A DNA stretch of 64,000 nucleotides from Linanthus parryae (taxonomy: Eukaryota > Streptophyta > Magnoliopsida > Ericales > Polemoniaceae), in the NCBI GenBank assembly GCA_023055425.1, contig JALGPY010000003.1, positions 69,858,991 to 69,922,990 on the forward strand, read 5' to 3'. Shown piece after piece: positions 33,340 through 45,004 of this stretch (positions are counted from its first letter, which is position 1; the number at the start of each line of letters is the position of its first letter). The position numbers and the translations under genes were made by a program. The notes below the pieces were generated by a model, which was not told the origin of the DNA, ran no database searches, and saw only the letters and a list, made by a program, of their open reading frames with translations.

Positions 33340-34909
33340 TGATGCGCAATTTAGTGTGCTCTTCTCAAGTATACGAATCAAGTAATATAGAGATTAATTT
33401 ACACTCAGATTATCATTTCCACGGGGACTTTTCAGGTTCTCTATGCTAATCAGGTTTAATAAATAGACTGCAAAAAGGAGGAATATTTGGAGCTTGTGAT
33501 TACGGAATAAAGTACTGAAAGTAAAAGCTGTAAAATTAAATTTTTTTTGAGAGTTTTCTTAATAATTCTTTATGTTGTAAATATAGGGGTTGATATACAA
33601 GATTCCATGATCCCCTAAGGCTTCTCCACATGTTGTTCTTTTTTATATGAAAACACACAACATTTAGTTTATTTGTGCCTAATTTACCGTCTGTGTGTAA
33701 TCAGTACAGTCATGTACACACTGCCACAATTATGCAAATTTTCAGATACTTTCGGCTCCCCTAGATCTGCAGTCTCGTTCTAAGGCTGCTAGGGTTTACG
33801 ACTTATTCTTTTGTTCTAGGTGAAAACCGTTAACAGTTGGTCAAAAGCTCATGTTAGTCCTATCTCCTTTATCCGTTTGGTCTATCAGGGTATGGTGCAA
33901 AATTCTGTCTTCTCATCCTAACAAGTCACTCTTCTAAGCCAGGTCGAGTTTTTATCAATTATGGATGATCAGGACGAGAATGCATACATAATAAAATCAA
34001 AGACAAGATAACAAATATATCTGCTGATAGTAAGATCCTAAGAACATGAATCCATAGTCAAAGTAGAACTAAGTACTGGATATGAAACCATAGGTTCACC
34101 GGGAACTTAGTGAAAGATTTTAGCTACTAGGTGACAAAATTTAATAACAATGTTTCTGAAATAAAGAGAGAATGAGATCAAATACGTGTCTTAATTATGG
34201 ATATGCGCTTCTGTGCTCTCTGAGGGTACTTGGACATCACTTTGGGTGTTGTTCTGTGTCAAAAAATAGCTCTGGACATTCCTTTATATAGTGCTGAGAA
34301 GTTTCCAAAAAGACTGTTTCAAATTACGAAACTGCTATTATCCAAACCGCCTTAGAATTCTGCACTGCCTGCGTAATTGCAGCATAGTTACGCAAATAGT
34401 GGCCTGTGAGCTTCCCAAAATGCGCTTTTTTCCCCTGCATGCGTAGCTGCTGCGTAGCGACGCACACAGTGGGTCTTCTGGACTTGTCTTTTTTCTTCTT
34501 TTCTCTCCTTCTTCCTCACTGTCCGCGTAGTTGCGCAGACAGTGCCTTGATTTTTTCTGCCTTACCCAAATTCTGCTCCTTATCCTCGCTGCATTCGTAG
34601 TTGCTTCGTAGCTACACAAACAACATCCGTGTGCTCATTTTCGGCTTCCTCAACCTCCTCAGCTCCTCCTCATGCCCTCCTAATTTATTCCCCACTGTTC
34701 ACAAGTCGTGTTCCACAATCCACAACACGAACAAACCCCTTGGTTATATCTAAAAAGGCATGAAATAAGGCAGTAATTCACACGAGGCTCAAAATACTTG
34801 GTCATAGATTCCTAGGCTAATTAGGGCCGAAATCTGGCTAAAGTACTCAATATTGACACAGTTACACCTCAAATTAATCTCTTAAATAACTCATAATGAG
34901 GAGTTATCA
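33340..34909 (-). mobile_element. Athila-like 5' LTR, copy A
   Basis: About 1,570 bp, starting TGATAACTCCTCATTATG and ending TTGCGCATCA on the minus strand, with the PBS beside it. It belongs to the same superfamily as 11,734-13,310 but is well diverged. A TATA-like sequence TATATAAAGG lies on the minus strand at 34,281-34,290. The rest of its element has been lost. The 93-codon frame at 34,338-34,619 is inside the LTR. Confidence 0.78.
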
Positions 34910-36014
34910 CGCTTCATTGGGATTCGTGGAAATGTCATTTATTTATATGATTGATGTAAACAACACTCTTATGAACACTTAAGACTCTATTGACATCATG
35001 CTAGTTCTCTGTTTCAATTCACCAATTATTGTTATGCGCGCAATTTTCGCGGCTACCGAGGGTTGTGAATCCGCTACACCAACTATCAAGAAAGTATGCA
35101 GGATAAAGTAATAAGGATGTCCAACTTGTTGTACGATCGCAAAGACATGACCAACTCACTCAAATCAGGCTTATGATATAAGGATTAAATAAATGAAAAT
35201 AGAGATTCGTGGTGAAACAAGATAGACAAAGAGAAATCAAACTATTGGGGTCTCCGGTCGTTAAGAAAATAGTCATCTTCGTCTTCTCTAAAAAGCTGCT
35301 CCAATCTTTAAAATGGTGAACTAACAAACTATGGCTTCTCTCATTACTGAGGCAATGAGAGGCTAGGAAATAATGGTAGTTGTCGTTCCCTTTTAACGTG
35401 AGAAGAGAACTGAAGAGAATGGGAGTCTTCATTAAGTTATAAAAAATTGCAGTCTATACCCTCCTTGGCTCCTTCATTTGTGCGTCTCTTTCTCTCCTTA
35501 CCATAGTGGCGTTCTGATATGCTGAAAAATATGTCCACCATGGGGGCGTGATCATGTTCACCATGGTGGGAACGTGTTATCTTAAAATTTTTCATTTCCT
35601 TAGCTCCATGCTTTGCTCCTCAACTACTTTTTCCATTCCTCTTTTGCTCTTCTGCTTTCCAAAGCTCGTTTCCATGCTATCACCTCCTCGATTATGATCA
35701 TTTCCTTGACATGTATTCTTGAAAAATATAAAGATATACCCGATATTATACTGTGGAAAGGAATGTACATTAAAAAAATATTTTTAAGTACGAAATAGGT
35801 GAAAACACTAAAGCACCCTCTTAATACCGCAAATGTGAAAATTAAGCTCAATAATTTAAAATTAAAGGAAATGCTCTAAAATAAGAAAAAGTCCGACGTA
35901 AAACATGGAAAAACAGTACCAAATTGTTTGCTGTCAACTCACCTACACTAAGGTATTGTTTGCATGGAGCAAACTCTGTCAACAATATGAATTAGGAATA
36001 GAATCAAGAGCTCA
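34910..36014 (-). mobile_element. Probable second Athila-like 3' LTR, partial, copy A
   Basis: It ends at a polypurine tract (GAAGTGTGGGGGCGA on the minus strand at 36,015-36,029) that borders TGAGCTCTTGATTC, as a 3' LTR would. Its downstream end is cut by the LTR at 33,340-34,909. It holds repeated CCACCATGG-type words near 35,537-35,572. Compared with copy B it lacks 62 bp between two ctccttgg words near 35,461. No gene is present. Confidence 0.5.
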
Positions 36015-37798
36015 TCGCCCCCACACTTCGGATAAATCATCATCTGGCTTGGATTGGCTCTACTAAGAACCAACTAACTAAGACCAAAAATACTCGGACA
36101 TAAATATAAGGTAACTAAGTACTAAGTAAAATAAACAAAAACAAAGTGATACAATAAACCAACACTTTTTGGGAAAAAATTTCTTTGCTTTATGATGGGG
36201 CAATCTCCTATAATTTAATGCTAAAAATCATCAAGTCCTCACTTACCCTTTTGAGATTTGGCCTATAACGATTCAAGACTCACTTATCCTGCATCTAAGC
36301 TCGCATTGATGGCCCTCAACCAAGATTCATAACCTCTCGAACACGCTGAAGTATTCTCCGTGCACCATCCGAGCTATTTCCAAGAATAAAAAATGTTAAC
36401 GGATTAGGGATGTGGGATAAATATTTGGATGGTGGCATTTTCCTAAACGTCGTGATAAAAAAACTCACAGGATCTCCATTATCACAACTCCTTACCTAGG
36501 TATGGCTAATCAAAGATTTTCTCCAAGGAATTCACCATACTCCTCCATGCTCTAGCGTATAACCACTGCTTTATGATCAACCATGTGTTGGGTCGTCTGA
36601 AGTGGTCTTCGAATGTGTCTCCTCAATCTCAAGAGTAATTGACTCTGTAAGAAATATTAAGTTAAAAATATAATAAACTAAAATAAGCTGGTAAAAATAA
36701 ATAAATCCCGCTGCGTCACTAATTTTATTCTGTTTCTCTTCATTTTTGTTTTTTCTTGGTTGTGCGGGGCGTACAATATATATGTGTGTATATATATATA
36801 CACACAACACGCACACACAAAATTGTGTTGTAAAAGTGAATAATAAAACTTTTACTAAACCAATGACAAGCTAAATCCTAAGACTCGAGTAACATAACAG
36901 AACACTGTGGGGCTGGATTAAATTTGCTCAAGTGCCCATTTCAACACCCTGACACTCGTCTTGTAATGTATATTTAATGATAGATCAGCTTATGTCCAAC
37001 CCTCCTAACATTTGTACTCCGAAAGATGGAAAAAATCTCACACATCCACCAATTAACTACTTCGTTTTCACTCCATGAACCCATGTCCTATAGATGAAGC
37101 ACGTCACCTCTCCTACTCCTGTGATCATAAGGACGTTCATGATCACCTCCTCAACTTAATACATCAGTGCCTTATCTCACTCACCCTTACTCATCCCTCT
37201 TTATATTAAGTGAAGTAAAAACTCATGTAGAATCTTTGTGTATAGAATCATGCTCTAATGAAGATCCTCACAAAAAATACACCCTTGACCACCACGCATA
37301 GGAAGAGTTAGTCTACTCTTACCTAAAGGTTTCCTAGGTTTAGTGGCGAAGGAAGGCTTGATTTTTTCAAAATGAATGTCCTAGGATAGATTTGACACCG
37401 TGAGGGGCCCATAAAAAATACATGCAGGTTGTTCTTTGTGGCACGGAGATGGGTGAAAATACTCTTCTACCTAAAGGAGGTAATCATGCATTTTCTGATA
37501 CAAGAACCAACATTATGTTCTCAAAGAAACACTTTGAATTATTCTCACCACTAAAGTGTTCCCCTAGACATGTCCTTGGAGAATCAGGTTCACCGTAGGG
37601 TTCATATGCTATGTCGCTACAATCATCGAACACTCTCCAACATTTATATGTCTAAGTAATTACCCTTTCTATTAAACCATTTTTAAATTTTTATTTGTTT
37701 ATATATTTAACTCCATATTAAATAAATTAATCTAAATTACACTAAATGCAAGGTCACGAACTCTAAAAGGTGGTTGACTCAAATTAAATAAGATATGT
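36015..37798 (-). mobile_element. Athila-like 3' non-coding region, copy A
   Basis: It shares order and landmarks with 13,311-15,100 of the young element (ccatccgagctattt, cgtcgtgata, cctaggttta/gttag, gggcccataaaa, gactcaaattaaata). A TA/CA microsatellite lies at 36,774-36,820. No coding region is recognised. The agreement shows this non-coding part is a persistent feature of the family. Confidence 0.7.
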
Positions 37799-39354
37799 TG
37801 ATAACTCTGAATAAGATTTATATTCTTTGTATGGTATCTCTATCGTTATGCGTGCTTTCCGGGTATAATATGTGATTTTTACACTATGATTGGAGGATTT
37901 TGTAGTAGTTAAGTTTTGAGTGATTAATTATTAATCCGAGTGTTTCTCGGTTTATTTATGCTCATCGTATCACATATCGCATGGGTTATTTTTGTGTTGT
38001 TTTGGAACATACGGTTTTATACGATCATCAAGCATGTGCGCACGATCAGAGCCTCAAAGAGAGACCATATCGCACGACAAAGAAACCAGGTCACACGATA
38101 ATGTGGTAAAATTCGGAGGCCATATGACCAGCAGATTGTACAATCTGCTACAGTACCGGGGGCACATTTTTGTTCTAAACGACTGGGTTTTTGCCTATTT
38201 TCTTATCCCAAACTCTGTGATTAATTATTACACGGGGAACTCCATTAAGGGGATCATCGTTTACCATATTTTATCATATATTATCATTAAAACGGAAAAA
38301 AGGATGTTACGAAGAAGAACACATAAAAGAGCCAAGATCACCATTGATGACCTAGGGTTTTCTTTCATTTTCTTCTTAATTTCTTAATCTATCTATAGAG
38401 AACCTCTCTTATTTTTCTATTTGTAATACAATAAACTAAACGTCTTTCTATCCTTCTCTAGAGAGCCTAGGGTTTTATGTAGATGATGATTATTCCAGAG
38501 TCAACACTTTTGTTTCATGCTTTATGGCTTTGATTTACGGAATATATGTTTTTTTTCATGAAATTGTTAATGACTGTAGACTATTAACGCGGTTAGGATA
38601 GGACTTAATATTCATTAAAAGTTCATGTCCTTCGAAGATTGAAATCAATCTTCATGTTTGTATTTGTTCTAGTTTTTTTTTTCCTATGATGCGTTTAATC
38701 CTTAGTAAGAATGGAGTCGAAACCCAGAACTGTTAGTTAGCTATCGAGTACGTGAGTGTAGGTTAGCCTAGTTGTGATGAGATGTGAAAAATAATATCGA
38801 ATCATTGAGACTGAAATGAGAAATGAGTGGGATTGTATTTAGTGAGTAGATTCGTTAGGATTCTTCGACTGTTTCGTGCAACGATGGACCGAGAGGACCC
38901 GTTTTCGTGCAAGTAGTTAGCCTGCTAGAACATAACGGTAGATATTGGTGAACCGACAGAACCCTAGGTAAACCGAGAGGTGAAATGACATGAGATCGAC
39001 ATGAGAATGTCTATGCAATTACCCAACTTAACTGGAATAGAGTTCATGTGGTACAATGCTAATCTGGTTATAGTCTAAAGCCCTAGGTTATCTAGAGATT
39101 GTCTCTCAGTATTTTTGTACGGAATTAAAAATCCTAAAAATATTATATTAGTTTGTTATTTCAATTACAGTCACTTGTTTGGGGGTGACGAACTCTTTAC
39201 TCAACAATTTTCCTCCTGGTTACTGTACTCTAATCTAATCACTTAGCTATATAATCTCAAATTTGTCCTTGTGGAGCGATAAATCTGGGTAAAAATACCA
39301 CCCGTATATTACTTGACTATGAACTTTGCGCATACGCATTAAGAAATCGTATCA
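37799..39354 (+). mobile_element. Solo LTR of the Athila-like family, copy A
   Basis: About 1,556 bp on the + strand, starting TGATAACTCTG and ending AAGAAATCGTATCA. It aligns with the reverse complement of 11,734-13,310 (cacttgtttgggggtgacgaa, gcatacgcattaagaaatcgt). It is inserted opposite to the surrounding Athila-like interior. Its flanks TATGT and AATGC agree at three of five positions, so the target duplication is decayed or absent. It carries no PBS or internal region. Confidence 0.75.
38130..38149. repeat. Perfect 20-bp palindrome in the copy A solo LTR
   Basis: The sequence agcagattgtacaatctgct equals its own reverse complement. In copy B the equivalent place (about 51,310) reads agcaaattgtaaaaggggg, with the second arm and the following bases deleted. 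Confidence 0.85.
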
Positions 39355-40337
39355 AATGCTTACTCAAACGTAAAAAATGAAACTAAAGAAATGAAGAAGA
39401 CAAATTAAGATTTTAAACTATTTTATATGCTAACCAGGCGATGCAAGACTAACACCCCCCCCCCATACACACACACATAAGGAATACCATGCCCTCATGG
39501 CATGTAACTAACTAGATAGAAGTACCCGCGTCATCATCGCGGTACCAATATTTGTAGGATTGATGGGAAAGAACAATCAGGAAAAGGGAAGGATGGATCA
39601 CGCAACGTATATAGGGCCTGCTGGGTGGATGCGTGGATATCCTGGGAGTGCTCTCTGAATATGTGAATTGCTGGGGCTTCCCGAGCAATATCGAAATGTG
39701 TGGCTATCTGAATGTTTTTTTGTTACTTCCCCCATTAGGGCTCCTAACTGGCTTGTCAACTTGTCAAATCCTAGGTAATGAGTGGGCAGGTTTGGAAGGA
39801 TAGAAGACTGGTCTGAGAAAGCAGCTCTTGGTCATTGCGATCATCAGCATAGAACTACTCATGCACTTCCTCACCTTGAATGATGGGTGGTGGAACGGGT
39901 CCTTCTCTAATTCTCCTATGTAACTCTGCCACAAACCTAGGACATTTTGTTCTGGAGTGAAGTACAAATGTCACTTGGCTCTCGTCTATTAGGTTATAGT
40001 GAGCTGATGAAAGATGAAATGAGGAAACATCAAAAGCTTGCGGTTGGACGCAACTCACTAATCAGAGCTTCGCCCTGAATAGTAGGAATGTCAATTATTT
40101 GGTTTGTCATAAGACAATAATCAATTGTAAACTCTTGACCTGATTTTCAGTGATAGTGAGGTATAAGAAGCGTATGTATTTGACCAAACAATTGTTTAAT
40201 AAGACTGTACTTCGATACAGTGTAATGAGCCGATGTGATTCTGCCTCGAAACTAATCGAAAATATGGGAGTAATCCCTGACCTCACTTGTTTGATATACA
40301 TTTAACCAAACTCTAGATGTAGAACTTCTCAAAATAA
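39355..40337 (-). other. Athila-like interior remnant with an unidentified degenerate ORF, copy A
   Basis: After the solo LTR the interior resumes, with a C-rich tract at 39,451-39,462 matching 15,271. A minus-strand frame (40,058-39,855) reads YNLIDESQVTFVLHSRTKCP then RFVAELHRRIREGPVPPPII, and its text can be followed in another frame to about 39,764. Copy B has the same text at 53,036-53,218 with changes. I do not recognise the protein; the Pro- and charge-rich composition could be a retroelement ORF remnant. The rest to 40,337 shows nothing. Confidence 0.4.
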
Positions 40338-40345
40338 ATTTCCAT

Positions 40346-40755
40346 CAGGGGGCGGAACCATGTAGGGCACGGGGGAGCACGTGCCCCCCCCCCCTCACAA
40401 CTTGCCAGAAACACTAGGGTACCCCTATTTTATTAGCTTTTTCTTAGTTGTGCTGTTCAGAATACATACGTGTGCCCCCAACCTAGATTCACACAAATTG
40501 TATTGTGGTCCAGTGATTATGAATTTGTATTGTGAATATTGTTACTTGTGTTCAAATCCTGACAGTGACAGACCCACTTTTTTGGATAAAAAGAACAAGT
40601 GCCACCTATTTAATATAAACAATTGCCCCTCTAATTTTTCAAACAAACAGAGCATGGTATTTATTAGACCAGCCTATTTTTTTTATTCATTGAAAATATA
40701 TACTCTCTGCTAAAAAAATTATGCCCCCTTCACCCAAATCCTCGCTCTGCCACTG
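40346..40755. mobile_element. hAT-type MITE, copy A
   Basis: This 410-bp element has termini CAGGGGGCGGAACC and, inverted, CAGTGGCAGAGCGAGG, the form typical of plant hAT MITEs. Candidate 8-bp target duplications are atttccat (40,338-40,345) and attgctat (40,756-40,763), with six of eight matching. Near the left end lies a GC-rich inverted stretch (cacgggggagcacgtgcccccc). There is no transposase. Confidence 0.75.
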
Positions 40756-41158
40756 ATTGCTATAATTTATCAAATTTATAATAGAAACAAGCATTAGATC
40801 TAAAAAAAGAAAAAAAAAAGTTCAAAATTCTTCAGTGGAATGAAGAGGAACACCATGTTAATAGAAGCAACTAAGCTAGCAAAATTTTAGAAAGAGAAGT
40901 AACAGTTCAAAAACATGGGGAAATGATTGCATTAATAATTGCGAAACAGTTTCTCCAAATTTCACCCATCTACATTTATTCAAAGTCAACTGGAGATTCA
41001 TAATGAAACGGCTCTCATAGAAGTTCAACTAGATCTCTTAGTTATATCTTACTAGGAAAATAAAAGGTTGCATATGATTTTCCAAGTTCACCCAAGATTC
41101 AGCAGCATTCCCACAAATTACAGGCCCAACTAAAGCAACTCAAAATTGAAGATCTCCA

Positions 41159-41570
41159 CTACTGTTGCTGCAAAATACACGAAATGTATCAATTTATTCC
41201 CTCAAGATCATTGTGAGAGACAATGAGCGGAGTAATTGACTAATTTACTACCTTTGTGGTTTCTGCTTCATCAGAAACTTTGTTCAAATCGGTGGTGATC
41301 TTCGAAAATGAAAGGCCCGGACAGAGAGTCTGTTGAAATGAATAAACAACAAATTATAAAACATTATTTTTTAGAATAGTTTAAATATTGAAGGATGCAT
41401 AGAAATCCACTTAAATCAATTTGTTTTTGGACAACTGCAGGCCTCTTTTTTGGTCTGCGATGGGGCTTCCGTCCTACCATCTTCATGAAATCCTCCTCAA
41501 TTTCTTGTTGCGAAAGAGAAACAGAAATACTTGGTCTCTTACGCTTTTCGTCCATGCTCATGTTAGACAT
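41159..41570 (-). pseudogene. DUF1639 family gene fragment, copy A
   Basis: Three exons are inferred: 41,570-41,415, 41,329-41,252 and 41,167-41,159, with phase-0 introns of 85 and 84 nt. Joined they give about 80 residues. Exon 1 reads RKRPSISVSLSQQEIEEDFM and GRKPHRRPKKRPAVVQKQID, and exon 2 continues TLCPGLSFSKITTDLNKVSD. This is the conserved C-terminal DUF1639 block of plant proteins of unknown function, which are normally longer at the N-terminus. Intron 1 ends CAACAG and intron 2 has GTAGTA...TTTGCAG, but the expected intron 1 donor is TTAAGT where GTAAGT would be canonical. The next GT, four bases on, would shift the frame. Most likely a captured or truncated gene fragment that is now inactive. 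Confidence 0.75.
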
Positions 41571-42780
41571 TATGAATAATGAACTCTTTGAGTCTGCAAC
41601 AAGTACAACATGAAACAATTTTGGTAATGTAACTTGAATTTATAGATTTTTTTGGTCAAATGTTCTTCTCCGTTAATTTCATTTAATCTATTAAAATCAA
41701 GTTTGACCCGACTTTCTAGGAGAAAATCAGTTGTAAGTAATTACTGTCGAATTAAACATGCTGTTAAGAAATTATGATTATGGCCAAGCGTCAATCCCAC
41801 TATTGAATTTCACATATTGCGTAGTTATTGGACTTGGACCCCTTCCTAATGCATAAAGAAACATGCATAAGATTGAGGATGATAGATACATCAATAAAAG
41901 TATTTATTCTTGTCTCTCTCAAGTTTCTCTCAGATACTCTTTCTATAATACATTACCGGCTCCTTCATTGAAGGGAAATGAATGAAAAGATACACTTCGT
42001 TTTCAACCATATTTATACAAGGAAATACATAAAACAACTCAATGTATTATGGTAGTAAAATTATTTAACGACAAGTTTTTCCCTATAATTAACATATAAA
42101 ATGCATCTATATCAGATTATTTTCCATCTAAAATTTTTCTTTTGCTTCTACAAAGAACGGCCATCATAAACCACTACACTAGCAAGTAAAATATTATTTT
42201 AAATTGCTTCATTTGTGTGTGTGAGTTTTTATGGTAATTGTTCTTCATATAAACGATGCATCTAATTGTATGTTACGAAACTATTATATTTTCTCATTAA
42301 TTCTATCGTCAAATTAAGGGTAAAAGACACTAACCACCACTGATTTTTGGATTAAATCCTCCCCGCTAACCTAACTTTTGGAAAAAGACATTGTGCACCT
42401 TTTTTTGGGATGGAGCTAACTACGGACTTACAGACCCGACGAAAATATTATTTTACCCCTCGGATTTTTAAAATCACACCCCATATATGACTTCTTCAAT
42501 TCATTCACCTCATTTCCTAACCTAAATCCTCTTTCTCTCTTCCCCCACTTTCTCTCTCCCCTGGGAACAAACTCGCTCTAAATACAATTCAAATAATAAT
42601 TCACCCTCCTGAAGAGGTCATAATTTCTTTTTCTTTACTTTTACGTATTTTTTTTCTACACTCTTGATCTTTATTGATTATTGATAAATGTAAAATCTCA
42701 AGAAGATATATTAACTCCGTTGTTTATATTGGACATAAGGGACATAAGTTTGTATCGTAGTTGGAGTTACGAATTGCATG
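41571..42780. other. Intergenic or ancient repeat sequence upstream of the DUF1639 fragment, copy A
   Basis: AT-rich sequence without a supported gene. A stretch at 42,320-42,580 has short-gene-like composition (accaccactgatttttgg, then pyrimidine-rich ttcctctttctctctt), also in copy B at 61,940-62,185. The frame at 62,114-62,395 in copy B is pyrimidine-rich and not convincing. Confidence 0.5.
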
Positions 42781-43925
42781 TTGTATTGATCATAACCTGC
42801 AGTTATGACACGTCTCCTAAAGAGATATCTACAAATTTAATAAATGATCAATCCCCCCGAAGAGCATCCAGAAGATGCTCTTAGTCCATGATTATTTACT
42901 GGACATACGCTATTCACATGCGTGTAAAATCGCTTTCATGACTGAAGTTATGAACAACGTGAAGACACTTATAACATGATGTTATAAAGTTATGTCAAAA
43001 GATCTCCTATGAAGAGAGAATCTACACACATCGAACCAGAAGTTTCGATTGCCTATTCTTTTCTGCTAATTTACATTTTCTTATAGTTTTATTCATATTC
43101 TCCTATTATTGGTGTTATCTTAAAGGAAGAAAATAAAGATCTCCTGAAGAGACTTGTATACCATACGATGGCAAGTTTAAAAGCAATTGATATTGCCAGC
43201 AGGTGTCAAAAAGAAATATTCACACCAGAAGTTGTGAAAGAAAGTTACAATTGTCAATAACTTAAAGTTATAACATATTATCAAATATTAATGTTTAATT
43301 TGAACGGTTTTGATTATTCATGACCGATTAATTCAACCCCATTCCCATTAGTGAATGGTAGTGCATTCCCATAAGCAACTCACTTTGTTATATCCGGTCA
43401 AAATCCAGGTGACTGTAGAGGCGGTCATGGTTGAGAATATGAAAATATCTAAAAGAGATTAAACCAGGGATCTTTATTTTGAAGAAAGAACTCCGGACGA
43501 AGTTCTTAGTCGACATTAATTTTTTTAGACGGATTTTATGACTCATATCATGCAGTCATGAGGTACTTTTTGACCCGAAGTCATTAAATTTTGATAGAGT
43601 TGAAAGGTTATTTTCTTAGATCCATTGAACCTGAAGTTCAATTTTAAAAAATAAAACACTGCTATGAAAAGCCAAAATTTTGACAGTGTATCGAAGTACA
43701 ACTCATTTTGTTGCCATGATCAATACATAAGCAAAGCTTAAGCGATTATGAATTGATGAATATGAGCTTGTTGTTCGATCATCGCAAAGATGAATCATCG
43801 TCTTTGAAGAGGATTTATAATTATGTCCTCTCCATGATATGAGTATCTAATCATTGAATGGTAGACTCTTAAAGCAGTTGAGATTGATATATGCGGTATT
43901 TCAGTTAGAAGTTGGGAAATACATA
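42781..43925. repeat. Tract of short hairpins with a shared C(A/T)GAA loop, copy A
   Basis: At least a dozen short inverted repeats occur in about 1.1 kb. Examples are TCATAACctgcaGTTATGA (42,789), AAGAGCATCcagaaGATGCTCTT (42,859), ATCGAACcagaaGTTTCGAT (43,036), TTCACACcagaaGTTGTGAA (43,220), ATTGAACctgaaGTTCAAT (43,624) and TCTCctgaaGAGA (43,142). Arms differ while the loop stays cagaa or ctgaa. Some segments could be decayed copia coding text (PEEIS-, PEV-like), but no intact frame exists. See findings. Confidence 0.7.
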
Positions 43926-44976
43926 TTATGCCCAAGAGTTATAGCATATTATGAAATGGAAACTCATGTAGAGTAATGTGAAAGACTTAATGATCACCAT
44001 TATGATAAGTTGATCCCATGTTGATAAGTGGACTTTAGAGCATTTCCATAGCCAATACCTACTCTACAACATTTGTTTTAAAAGAAAATAGTGACGCATT
44101 CTCTGAAGTGAACCAATCTATGGTGTCATAATAATCGGTGCAGTCATGAACTTAGTTGCAATGATGCACGTACATTTTCATATATTGAAGTGCACCTTTA
44201 TGATTTCTCCGGAATAGGAAGACTGCATAAAAACAGGGGGAGAAAATAAATGCATCAATAGTTGCAAAAAGAGCATTCCTATGATTTTTTTTTGCGTTAT
44301 AGAGCTTTCTTTATTGGATTATTTTATAAGCTTCTACTTGCCTAGCAATTTTAGAGCTATGAATCCAAGAAAAAAAATTAAAATCATTTTGAGAAAAAGG
44401 GCATTCTCTACGAAGATATAGTTATGAGGGAACGAATATAGCTTGATGGGTTATGCCCAAGAGTTATAGCATATTATGAAATGGAAACTCATGTAGAGTA
44501 ATGTGAAAGACTTAATGATCACCATTATGATAAGTTGATCCCATGTTGATAAGTGGACTTTAGCGCATTTCCATAGCCAATACCTACTCTACAACATTTG
44601 TTTTAAAAGAAAATAGTGACGCATTCTCTGAAGTGAACCAATCTATGGTGTCATAATAATCGGTGTAGTCATGAACTTAGTTGCAATGATGCACATACAT
44701 TTTCATATATTGAAGTGCACCTTTATGATTTCTCCGGAATAGGAAGACTACATAAAAACAGGGGGAGAAAATAAATGCATCAATAGTTGCAAAAAGATAA
44801 TTCCTATGATTTTTTTTGCGTTCTAGAGCTTTCTTTATTGGATTATTTTATAAGCTTCTACTTGCGTAGCAATTTTAGAGCTATGAAACCATGAAAAAAA
44901 TTAAAATCATTTTGAGAAAAAGGGCATTCTCTACGAAGATATAGTTATGAGGGAGCGAATATAGCTTGATGGGTTA
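43926..44976 (+). repeat. Two tandem copies of a 525-bp unit
   Basis: Unit 1 is at 43,926-44,450 and unit 2 at 44,451-44,976, both starting ttatgcccaagagttatagc and ending gcttgatggg(tta). They differ at roughly ten positions. A purine tract aaaacagggggagaaaa is in each (near 44,231 and 44,756). In copy B the same sequence starts at 63,561 and runs off the window. Confidence 0.88.
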
Positions 44977-45004
44977 CATCACCAAACCAACGCCTAATTG
45001 ATGC

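Noticed and set aside
37799..39354. 5' LTR of a complete + strand element
   Set aside because: No PBS or interior follows it, and the flanking Athila-like interior resumes directly; a solo LTR explains it.
39440..39480. C-rich plus CA-rich run as a polypurine tract bordering an LTR
   Set aside because: No LTR starts there; it corresponds to the internal C-rich tract at 15,271 of the young element.
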